Shown one piece after another: positions 11,501 through 22,473 of a stretch of 64,000 nucleotides of DNA (within the stretch, counting starts at the first letter, position 1; every line of letters begins with the position of its first letter). Source of the DNA: Serinus canaria (Eukaryota > Chordata > Aves > Passeriformes > Fringillidae); the NCBI RefSeq assembly GCF_022539315.1, contig NC_066314.1:43895180-43959179 (forward strand), read 5' to 3'. The notes beneath the pieces are model-generated. The model searched no databases and had not been told where the DNA came from. It saw only the letters and a program-made list of their open reading frames with translations. The translations under genes were made by a program, and so were the position numbers.

Positions 11501-14500
11501 GGGACAGCTGCAAAAGAGCCAAGTTGAAGATGATGCAAATCAAGCAGCTGGTGTTTATCTAGATAGACTCAGACGCAGAGCATGGCATGACACTCCTGGT
11601 ATCGATGGCTTGTAAAGGTGCCATGCACCTGGGCAAAAGGAAACAAATGGTCTGGCTGAAAAGCTTAAAGAATAACAGAGTAGCACAGTTCTGCAGTCTG
11701 TGCGAAGGCAAGTGCAAGACCAGCACAGAGGCCCGTGGGCTTAGGCTCCTGCCTGACTCAGTGGGTGCTGTCCAGCTGGGCCAGAGGGAACACCTTCCCC
11801 TTTCTTATCCTAAAGGTGCTGCCTTGCAGTTTCCTTTCCTCAGGGTTTATCACAACCTGCCTCCATCAGCTGCTCCCTCCCAAGCGCAGATTCCCCTGTA
11901 GATCCCACATGCCCTCTGCTCACCCGGGCAGGGCCCGGCATGGCTGCTCAGCAGCCCAGCCTGCAAGGCACACTCTGCAAACCTGTGTGCCCCTGCTTGC
12001 TGCAGGGCTGGGCACTTGTAATCTCAGTGGGATTCATGTTTGGGTGAACACCTGCAGAGGCCTGGGATACAATGGCCTGGCTGACCCCGCTTCTGTACCA
12101 GAAGCAGCTACCCAGACCCCAGTCTTTGGAGCAAGCTTTGGAAAAGGCAGCAGGTTTCCCAATTCCGACACTGCCATGCCTTTACAGCACTGCTGCTTAA
12201 GTGGGCTGAGAAAACTTTGCCTCTCCAAGGTCCCCTCAGGTTTCATGGTGGCCCCAACCCCTCTCAGCCAGGTAGAGTGTGGGGTGCAGACCCACTAAGG
12301 AAGAAGCTAAAGAGCTAAAGGGGCAGTCAAACCGAGGGAGCAGAGGGAAACAATCCTTAATAGCTTGCTTCTCAGTGCAACCATTTAGTTAGTACCTTCT
12401 TTTCCATATTCCTTTTTCACAGAAGTTTAATGAAAAGTCAGACCTAAGTGATTCAAAAACCTTGCCTCAGGCTGATGTATTTGTTCTCTTAAAATAGCAT
12501 TACAATTACTACCACCCAAAACAGGTCTGCATAGAAATGTCTCTCCAACCTAGCTTTATCCCACTGAAGAAAGTATCTTCTTTCTTTTACATAATTCCAG
12601 CACCACAGCAAACATTTTTATGCATTGGAAACAACAAAAAAGGTGGATACTAGCAAGCCCTTTCTTGCAGCCCATAGGTAGACACATATTTTTTTTAAGT
12701 AATAAAGAAATACTATGAGAGCTAGAAATATAAGAAAGGTCAAGAAGGGGTAATACAAGAAGTGGCAGCAGGTGAAAAACAGCCAACAGACTGTCTGCAT
12801 TGGACAAAATTAATGTCTGTAAGAGCTGTAGGAGGGCCACTTGCGAGACTGGTCTGCCATGCAAATACCCTGTCATGCCACAGAGCAGCTGGGAGACGGG
12901 GCTGAGAAACCAGCCCAGCAGCTCTGCTGGGACACAAGGTAGACTGGGAAAATGACATACCCGGCCTTCAGTGTTTCTCCAGCATCTCAGCACCTTTCTG
13001 AAGGCAGAATCTGATCCCTGTGCATTGACAGGGGGGAAAAGCACATATTTTCTTCCCTATTCATTCACCTCAACTTATAGCTAGCTGTAAGGCATACCCA
13101 CTAGGGTCATTGTGGAGCATCACTAAGTACACAAACACAATTGCCAGTAAGTCTCACTCCTTTAAGCATTCACACGGCTCCTGACTCATTTAAGCAGCAA
13201 GGCCTTCCTATAACATTTTTCATTTTGTCATGGGGTCTTTATATCCCAGTTCACTTTCACACTGCTCCCCCTTCTTAGCTTGACAGCCCCATCACAATGT
13301 CAGTCATTAGAGGGCACAATGCAAACAGTGTTACAAAAGTTGCCTTCTGTAAGATAAACGAGCCACTGATTTCTCTATACAAAGGCAGTTGCTAGGGCAT
13401 GCTTCCTTCCAGAGCCTTTTGTTGCCAAATTATAACCTTCCAGCGCTTCCTTTCACATTGCAAATACATAAGGCTTTTTCTTTCGTTGAATCCTATAAAA
13501 TCCTTTTCCCCATATTTATCATGTTCCAAAATGTTAGGCAGTGACAAAGACTGCTGCACTGAGGGAAAAATGCTTTCAGTCACCTGTTATAAATTGATTT
13601 ATATTGTAAGAATTCACCCACTATATGGAGTCCAACACAAATGCTCACTAAAGAAAATCAATGTCCCAAAGACCTGATAGCGTAAACAGTCTAAATAGCT
13701 GGGAGGGGCAACTGCTTTTAATAGAATTTCCTTTTTGGAACTGCGAAAACTGTATTTTTTTTCCTCTCTCTCTCTTTTTTTTTAGCTTCCATGGAAAATA
13801 GGCATGGTTCTAGCCTAAGCGAAAATGGCAGCATTCACGCTGAGTCTCCAACCATAGCTTTTAAACTGCGTTGTGCTTCAACTGCTGTGCCAGTTTTAGA
13901 ACCAATGCCTACTGGTGCCTGTCAGCACATGGAGAGGTATTCTTTTCCCAAAGCACCAGACAACCAAATTTATGCATGAGAAAATTCTCATATCCTATCT
14001 TGTTCTTGTGAAAGAATACAAAGCTTGTTGTCCAGGGTGTGGGGGCTGTGCAGTAGGGTTTTTTTAATTCCTTGTACAATAGGCTTCTGTCAGCATTGCT
14101 CTGGAAGACCTTGAACATCTTTTGATGTCAGTAGCATGATAACAATTTATAACAGCCCTTGGGTTGGCCACATGGGAAGGGTGGGGGGGATATTCACCCT
14201 GCCTAACTACACAGAAGTGCTTTAGCAGAGTATCTTAGTCCACCCAGGATCCTGACCTTCATAACTATGGAAGAAGCTTGGAAAGATCAGCTGGCTAAGC
14301 TGCAGGAATCCACATTCAGGGAGGGCCAAGGAGTCTGAGATGGATGAACTCCAGCTCTCACCTTGAGACAGAACAGCAGAATCCAGGTGAGGTATCTCTG
14401 GGTTTGCTTTCCCCACTTTGCAGTCCTAATTTGCAAGATCCTACTTGTCTCCAGGCCTACACAACACTTGCCTCTCCTCTTGCATGCCACTTGCCATAGC

Positions 14501-17500
14501 TTCAAGCAGGCCATGGGGATGCTTTAGCTGGTAAGAGGCGGGCAGTGCAGAGGTACTGGCAAAGGGTGAGAAGCTCCTGTGCCACAGATCAGAGGAAAAA
14601 ACAGTTTTCTTGTGACCACTGAAGATCAGGAGGGATCTCCTATATATGTGAATTAATTTGTTTGCCCATATTTGTGGTTTGCCATGTAATGCAGCTCAAG
14701 AAGTGATCAGCTGCTTAGCATGGTATGGTAGGAGGTCTGCCTGTATATGCATATCTTTTCCTGGGTATGCATTGGGCTTTTGCTGATGAGATTTGAGTAG
14801 TGACCTTTTGAATAAATTTGGGAGAAGTAGGAAAGAGAGAAAGTGTATCTGTATCAAGGTGACAACTATCTGTTGCACACAAGTGTCCAACAAGGAATAG
14901 ACAGGATCATACTACCCATGAAGAGCAGTTCTTGCCATCCCAGGCAGCCAGGTCTTCTCTGGGGAGCTCATGGAAATATACCTTCTGCTAGAGCAGAAGT
15001 TCCACCTGTATATTCAGAATTCACCTAAAGGCTGACATGGCATTTCTGACACTCGAACAAAAACAGAGTTTTCCTACACAAATTCCATTCTCTTTGAGGA
15101 GAAAGGGTAGGTAGGGGAATTGCCAGGAGGAGAGAAGCATCATGGAGAGTTTTGCAGCTAGATGGTGATGAGGGCAGAGAAAAAAAATCAGATTCTGTGA
15201 AGTTGAACTTTGCTTTGACTTGACTCAGACAGATTTCAGACAGAAAATGAAGCTAGAGCTGCTTCTGCCAGGGCAGAAGGAGCCCCACTTTGTTCATGAA
15301 GCCACCCTGTTTGCATCCCAAGCCCACACCCTGAGGGTGTCCCGGGTAAGTACTATCTCATGGCCAGGTGGACTTGTAGTCTCACTTCAGCCGCTCACAT
15401 TATTTACCTTCAAAACCGCCACTTTCTCAACAAAATTGCCAAGACCTCAAGAAAAAAATACATCCAATGGGAGGAATCCTGTGCCAGCAAGCTGGGCTCA
15501 TGTCCTAAGCTGACCATCCTGGCTCCTTGGGTCAGGATCCTGTATCAAACCTGCCAGAGCAGCAGCCCCCAGCATTCTCACATACCCACGCTCTTTTGTC
15601 AGATCGTCTCTGGGTGAGGTGGCTGAAATGCTTCTGGTTACTCTGTGAGATCTGACTGAGACCTGGCAGCTGTGCCCAGTGCTGCTGGGGCTGCTGGGAT
15701 TCCCCAGCTTACTGCCCAGAGCAGCCCAAGAGAAAGATAAATATATCACATCTGTGTCTTCTGCTGGCCAAGCAGGGACTGAAACTAAGGCTGCAGTTAG
15801 GATTTTACCTGTAGGCTGAGAACAAGTGGGGGGTTAAGAAAACCTGCACACAGATTTTTTGGAAAAGTTGTTTGGTTATTTATTAAACGATCTTAAACAT
15901 GCTTAAATTTTGATGTTAACTCTCTAACTTAGAGCATATTCTTCAGGAGTGCTCTTGTCTAAACAAGCATAAAAACAGAGCCAGGTTTTATAACCGGATT
16001 GTGAAATGATACTGTGCTTCCCTGCTTTTGTTATCCTCAGTTTTACACTGATGGTTCTGATAAAACCCTTGGTAGGCAGAGGTTCATAAAGACTGCACTG
16101 AAATCTCCATCTACCTCTTGGATGACTGGTCATAATTCTTCAGATTTATGTTTTCTGTGAGTTTTAGCTGAAATGTATAAATATGTTCTCTCTCTGAAAT
16201 CCTACTCTCTTTTCAGAAATTTTTTGACTTCTACCACCTAAACAGCCATGGACATCTCAATCTTTTGTCCCTTTTCTGTTCATTCGCATGTGTGATGAAT
16301 TCTTCCTATCACCTTGGAAATAATTCTCTCTTCCAATCTTGCAATGCTCTGGCAAACCCCAGGCTGGGTTGCCCAAGGTGAGTGCCACTGCAGCCTCTTG
16401 CCACAGGAGCCGAGCACGGACTAGGCTCAGCCAAAACTGCCCCAGCTCTGTGATGGAAAAGGTGGTATGGGGAGAGGAAAGCTCTTACCATGCCTTGACC
16501 CTCCCTGCAAACCATGGGGCTATGTCACCCCTGCACTGGCACACCCCTCACGGGACATGCAGGATGAGGGGTAAGTAAAGCACATTATGACACAGCAAAA
16601 TGAGTCAGCCTCGCTGCAGAAACGTCACCTTTGGGACTCCTGCCACATAAACATTTATAACCAGAGTTGAATTTCTCCTCGGGGCCAGCACAAGGGTTTG
16701 TTGCTATTTCTTGCTCTGTTTTCAGTGTGATTTTGGCACTTGCTTCCTTCCCCCAGTCCTGCCTGTTACCTGCACCTATGGTTGCCATAGCCTGTAGCTG
16801 TACTGGAGCCCTATTTGGCTGCAGGCTCTCTTACAACTCTCAGTGGTGCTCCAGGGCACGCTCCCATGCAATTGTATCCCACCAAAATAATTCTGAGCAA
16901 ACAGCACCTTTCAAAGACTTTCCCTCAGAGGACATCTGCAGAAAGCAGAACAGTGCTTCTTGAAACAGTCTTCTCAATCACAGTGCTGCATGCTTTCAAA
17001 CTGGTATATTTTCAAGATGTTGCAAGACTGGCTCTAGTAGAAGGGAAACATCCTGTCTGCTTCATGCCTGAGACTGTAATTTAAGTGAAATGAGAGCTCC
17101 CCAAAGAGCTGGACTCCTTACCTCCTTAATTTTTTTTTTTTTAATTATCTTTCTCTGTCTAATGTTATTCAGCACTGTTATTCAGGTATGTTTGGCTATT
17201 CTGTCTTTCTCTACTGCTCCTCCTCCAGTAAAGCCAGAGCTTTCAGAGCCAGCCTGGATGAGCAGAAAGGATAAGATGTGCTGGTGGCTGCAAGTGTCCC
17301 TGGACTGGCTAGGTACATTCATGCCATGCCACAGGCATCCAATGTGTTGGCCACTGCTGTGCCTGTCATCACCTGCCCTATGGGTTAGTGGCTCTTGCTT
17401 CCCTGGAGTCTAGGTCTTGGTGGGCCCTTAGGAATTTGAGCTCAGAGCTCTTGTGACAGGAATCCTTGAAACCAGAACACAGAGTTTTCATCCAGAGAAA

Positions 17501-18022
17501 AGTATTGCAAAGTGCAATAGAAAGCCTGTGAGAGTCAAAACCCATCTCTATCCCCTTGGTTCAAGATCCAACACAATATCCTTGGATATTGTGATATTGG
17601 ATATCCTCCAGAAGCAATAGTAGTTACATGATGCCTCGTATCTTCAGAGAAGCTCTTCTCCTTTGTTACCAAAATGCCCTGCATTTTTTATCCTTTCGAT
17701 ATTGTGTTATTGCAAGTCAGCATTTGGGGAAAGATGGGTGTCAGCAATTTAATTATTTTAAAAGATTTACCTGAAATAAATAAATTCCTGTGGAGCACTT
17801 TTGAAGGATGAGAGTTCCACACCAAGACACAAAGGAAGTTCAGCACTTCGGCCCCACATGGAGATCACCCCCTTTGCAAAGACCATTTCTGCTCACTGTG
17901 CTTGGAGTCCAGGGCATCAAATATCAAATATTGCATACTTGGACCATACTCTATACTGTCCCTTACTATGTTTAAAATTCTGCTTTCCTGCAGTGCAGAC
18001 ACTGTTGGGTGCATGTACGTAC
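8558..18022 (-). other. NTN4: NTN4 intron 3 (phase 0)
   Basis: This 9.5-kb intron goes from GTACGT to CCCCTACTAG. It includes a short interrupted CA repeat (9861-9881), a pure pyrimidine tract of about 30 bases (13755-13783) and a near-perfect hairpin (CAATATCC-TT-GGATATTG, near 17571-17588). I see no transposon fragment and no exon-like segment with family similarity. Confidence 0.93.
9861..9881. repeat. Short interrupted (CA)n microsatellite
   Basis: GCACACACACACCACACACA shows CA dinucleotides with one interruption. Its short length suggests little polymorphism. Confidence 0.8.
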
Positions 18023-18301
18023 CACATGGAAAACCCCAGCCGCCCTGGTGGGCCTGAATCCAGCGACAGGGACGCAGTGGTCAGCGTGGCCATTGCAGAA
18101 GCAGCTGCCCTTGACGATGAAGTCGTAGATGGCGTAGTGCAGGGCTGGCGGGGGCTGCGGGGCCGGGCTGGCCGGCAGGCAGGGACAGCCCTGCCGCTGC
18201 AGCAGCCGCACCCGCAGGTTGGTGATCTTCAGCTGCGCCTGGGCCTCCGCGCTGTACGGATCCTCCGCGGCATAGGGCGGCGACAGGGCTCGGAAGATCA
18301 C
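18023..18301 (-). CDS. NTN4: NTN4 coding exon 3: end of LN domain and start of LE1
   Basis: This exon has 93 whole codons (residues 198-290) with phase 0 at both ends. It starts VIFRALSPPY, continues with the LKITNLRV strand and HYAIYDFIVKGSCFCNGHADHC, and ends GVFHV before a GTACGT donor. The LN domain ends near residue 262 and LE1 begins at Cys264. The acceptor used here, TCTGCCCAG/GTGATC, is the one that gives the ancestral protein, because mammalian netrin-4 joins GGE directly to VIF. The acceptor and the first 20 or so bases of the exon are tandemly duplicated 42 bases upstream, creating a second usable site (see the separate entry). The loop at residues 239-251 is Pro/Ala-rich (LPASPAPQPPPAL), unlike the acidic, polar loop of human netrin-4. 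Confidence 0.95.
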
Positions 18302-18365
18302 CTGGGCAGAGAAACACAGCGGTGACAGGGCTTGGAACATCACCTGGGCAGAGAAACACAGCGGG
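18282..18365 (-). repeat. 42-bp tandem duplication spanning the exon 3 splice acceptor
   Basis: Two adjacent 42-bp copies (18282-18323 and 18324-18365 on the plus strand) differ at only three positions. Each contains, in the minus sense, a pyrimidine-rich tract, TCTGCCCAG, and about 20 bases of exon 3 coding sequence (GTGATCTTCC in the inner copy, GTGATGTTCC in the outer). The 21 bases leading into each AG are identical. The inner copy is the acceptor that yields the ancestral protein; the outer copy starts an alternative exon at 18343. Confidence 0.95.
18302..18343 (-). other. NTN4: Candidate alternative 5' extension of NTN4 exon 3 (14 in-frame codons)
   Basis: If the outer acceptor is used, exon 3 gains 42 bases encoding VMFQALSPLCFSAQ, with no stop and with frame preserved on both sides. 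The outer acceptor lies first after the likely branch point (TTCAC about 22 bases before its AG) and has the longer pyrimidine tract (CCTCCTTTCTGCTTC and onward). The inner acceptor has only about 18 pyrimidine-rich bases and a poorer branch-point match. So use of the outer site is plausible or even favoured by scanning. The insert would add an unpaired cysteine and replace the Arg that follows Glu-Val-Ile-Phe by Gln. Whether it is used in transcripts cannot be told from the sequence. Confidence 0.5.
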
Positions 18366-21300
18366 TGAAGCAGAAAGGAGGATGTCAGCCAGCCCCAGGA
18401 TGGGCCATGGGGTGAAATGGCAATGACGGCATTCTCTGGGAGCATGCACCAGGCTCTCATGATGCTCTTCCTCCTCTGCAAGGGGTGGGAGCAGCAAATC
18501 CACCTCCAAATCAGTGAGCACAGGGTGACCCCCCCCCATGATCCCTTGCATTCCTCTCCACAAGAAGTAAGGACTTTATGGGTGTCAAGTGACATTTTGC
18601 CATTAACTCAAATCAGATGTGGGTGCCCTTGCTATGTGCCATGGCCCAGCACAGGGACCAGCACCTTGCTGGGTGATGTGCATGTGGGGGACTCTTCATT
18701 AACATTCCCTCTCCCAAAATGGGTGTATTTTTTCACAAATATAGCTCATATTTCCAAATATTTGGTTCCTATCAGTCCCAGGCTTCTTCCTAGTGGAAAA
18801 GTGATTAAGTGTGGCAATTAGTGACAGCAAGCTGATAATCAAGAAAACCAAGATAAGAAAGAAAGGAAATAGCGGGGCTTCCAAAGTTTAAACAAATACT
18901 TATCATTCATTCTTTAACTTCATTCTGATTGAATAGGTAAATATTGGCTCAAGCTGAATATTGAGAGCACTAGATAAAAATAACCAATTTCCTTGAAAAG
19001 GCTTATTTTAAAGTTTTGCCTACAATGAGGAATCAGAAATAGCATATACTTTACATGACTACCACTGACATTAAACAACATATCTATGACATATATTAGC
19101 TATTGGTACATTCAACTTACAGTGACACTTTCTGAATAGCTAAGTAGTTTTTCACTGAACAGTCACTGACAGCTTGATGAACCACGATAATTATAAACAA
19201 CATTTGATCAAATCACTTGAGTGCTTGAAGGTGTGATGCAGCTAATGGCTCCATGCACTACTCCCAGCAATGAGTTAAAACCTCCTCAAACTACAGTGCT
19301 GCCCCACTGAAACCATCCATGCCACCCAAAATGCTGGCTAGCCTCTTGCAGGAGGCAAGGAGGTGACCATTGTTTCCTGCCCAGTGAGAGGCAAGGCACC
19401 AACTTGCTGCTGTTGCTATCAGGGATCACACAGCCTCCTGCCCCTAAATCCACTCCTTCCATAGAAAGCGGCTGATACGCTTTAGCTGCTGAAGGCTTCC
19501 CTTTTATTTGACCAGGATCCACAGATCCTGGAAATAATGAGCTCAGTGCTGCCAGCTGGCCTGCCTACAGGCTTTGCCTACCAGCTGCTGCCTCCATCAG
19601 CCTCACCACTGCTGGCACTGCTCCTGGCTGGGACTTGGCTTTTCTCCAGGGCTGCCCGAATCCAGCCAGAGGAAGAGGAAGCTTTGTGTCAGCCTGGAAG
19701 GAGATTTAGCCTTGTTTTGGAGCTGGATGGCAGCAGCACCCTATTGTGTGCTCTGCCAGCCTGCCAAGCACAGTTGCCACCAGCATGCTGGTGACAGTGG
19801 GGCTGGGCCATGCTGGAGCTGGGCCTTGCATGCTGGCAAACACATCGTGGCTACAGTTCTGCACTGCCCTCCTGCAAACACTCCCTTCCAAAGGTGTCTG
19901 AGCACCTTCTGCCAGAAAGACACAGGTAAGGGAGAAGGTTAACTGGGAGAGGCGGTCAGAGGACAAGGCTGGGGAGCATGCTCCTTGTGCAGAAGTGTTG
20001 AGCTCGATGAGAGGTATTAATAAACAGTAACACACTTCAAAGAAGACCTTTCCCCCCTCTCTTTCAGAGATATACAGAGTTTTTTCTTCTTTCCTAAAAT
20101 AAAAACATAAACCAGATATCAGTAGGAACCCAAGTGAACCCCAACTACAACAAGTCTTGCACCTCAACAGAAGGCTTGTTATTTACCCAAATTTAGATCA
20201 ATGCCATTCTGATCACATTTACTTGCTAGTGGTTTTGTGAACACAAGATGCTTTCAGATATGGAAAGAAAATTCCTTGGGAAAAATCCAAACTGAAGACT
20301 TTGATTTCCTTTTAGTGGACATGACAGAAAATGCTGGGTCAAGAACTTTCAGTAAAAACTAGCATTTTGAATTTCTTGATATTACATAAATTGCATCTCA
20401 GAGAATTCTTTGTTTGTCCTAATTCAGATGAGAGCAGGGGAGAAACTATATAAACAGGAACAATTTATGCTAGATGGAGCTGCAGACTTTCCTCTCACGT
20501 TTTCAGTTTTCCTTGTTTATCTATCCTTGTTTAATGCATGTGACTGATGTTTGTGGTTCTAGTAAAGACAATCATAGCAAGGAAATCAATAACCCTGAGA
20601 GCTTCTGTACTGACAGAGTTAAATCTTGTCTGTGTGGAATTCAGGGGGAGTTGTGCTGCTGATTTCAATGGAGCCAGTATTCCTGCTCAGACCCTAAAAT
20701 GCCACAAACATTTCTTTTTATGGCTACATGAAAACTGTGATGCTAAACATGAACTCGATCTGTAATTCCCAGGGGCTGCGGGCTCTCAGCTGCTCCCCCC
20801 TGGCTGTCCTGTGCTGCTCTGGCTGTGCCCAGCAGCCTTGGCCTGGGGAGCTACACTGTGTCCTGCAGCCCTGTAACAGAGTGAGCCTGGTCTCAGTGCT
20901 GCCAGGACAGTAAACATCCCCATGCCTCCATCCCAGACCCCGGCAGCCCTCCTGTAATGAAATACTAACTGGTCATTATAATATGTAGGGCATCATACTG
21001 ATAGCAATTTTCTGCTCTGACACAGCAGATTCAGCTGGGATTCTGCAAGCCCTCAGACACTGCATAATAAGAATAAGGATGTGTTTCCCAGCAAGATTTT
21101 CCTGTTCAGTCATTAACATCACTAATTTATCCCAGCTGGTCTCAGGAGTCTGCACATCACTGGGGCCACAGTGCTCTTACACAGCTATCATGGGTTTGCA
21201 CCCCAGTGCTTTCCAGCAGCCCAGCCACACATACACTCATGGGCAGTGCCAGATTTCCTGCTTTTCCCTCTTCTTGGGCTTTTCCATGCAATTGCCTCAC

Positions 21301-22363
21301 CAACAGGATGGGAACAGGGTTTCAGCATCCTCTCTACTAATGAACCATGGTTTGCACAGCAGACCTGACCAGGTTTTCACACCTCTGGTTCTTCTGGCAT
21401 CTCCCAGCTACAGCAATCAGAGGTCTCCTCAACCAAAATATTGCTCAATTTTAGCAGTGTAGAGGAAGGGTGTAGGAAAAATGGAAAAGAAGACTTTGTC
21501 AATATGTGTGTGTATCTGATGATGTGGTTTTACAAGCCCGTTGTCTCCCTGGTGCCAGTGTCCAGCCAGGACTCTGTTGGGTAGTGGTCCACAGACACTG
21601 CAAGCAGCAAGCCTCAACAGTAAGCACCCCAGGGTGACCAAGCTTCTGTCTTTCCCACTCAAGTCTCCATCTCTGTGTACAAGGCCTTCTAACAAAACAT
21701 GAAAACCTGGCATCACAACTTTAGGCAGACAATATGACTTATATGCAGTATGATAGCCCCATGTATGATAGCAAAGTGAGGGAGGCCCTGATCTTTACAT
21801 CAGCAGCTCTGAAATATATGCACTAATTAAAATATTATATCTTGTAAAATAAGTCAGAAGTAATACAATGAAGCATCCCAGCATTTCTGTGCTTTACATC
21901 CATATTATATCCTATCAGAAAGATGTTTTCATTCCCAGTATTGCTAGCTCACAAAAAAATCTTATGACACTTGGGATTCTTCTTAAATACAGTCCCAGAA
22001 ACTGAATCTTTATCTCAGCTTCCACTTAAGTATCTGGCAATAACTCGTGTCACAAACCAGGAGGCAAATAGAACTGCTAAGAAACAAAATATCTAGTCCT
22101 TGGGGTAATGTTCCTTCTGTGAGATGTGGAATAATGCTGTTGGATTCAATGTGGTATAAAAGCAACCTTTGTGTGAAGCAACATCAATTGAGGAGTGATT
22201 TAAAAGATGCACAGAGATATTTTTGGTATGGTGGTGGTCTCTCTACACAGCCAAATAGGAGCTGAAGTCTGTAGTCTCTGAGTGAGGAATGTCACTGCTG
22301 TGCCTCAAGTGGGTTGGGTTCACCTGACCCTCTTGGTGCAATGCATGTTGGTGGCAGGACGAA

Positions 22364-22473
22364 GCCCACTCCACTCCCAAGGGAAGCCCACTCCACTCCC
22401 AGAGAAAGCCCATTCCACTCCCAAGGGAAGCTCACTCCACTCCCAAGGGAAGCCCACTTCACTCCCAAGGGAG
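22364..22473. repeat. 22-bp minisatellite, five units
   Basis: There are five head-to-tail units of the form GCCCACTCCACTCCCAAGGG plus AA, at 22364, 22386, 22408, 22430 and 22452, each with zero to four differences. Spacing is exactly 22 bases. The unit length is not a multiple of three, the repeats have no spacers, and they lie within an intron, so this is a minisatellite and neither a coding nor a CRISPR array. Confidence 0.95.

Noticed and set aside
13755..13979. Strong pyrimidine tract plus AG on the plus strand followed by a 62-codon open frame
   Set aside because: It looks like a splice acceptor and exon, but it is antisense to NTN4, has no similarity to a known protein and no matching donor or neighbouring exon that I could find.
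22364..22473. Regular direct repeats considered as a CRISPR array
   Set aside because: Units abut with no spacers and the context is a vertebrate intron.
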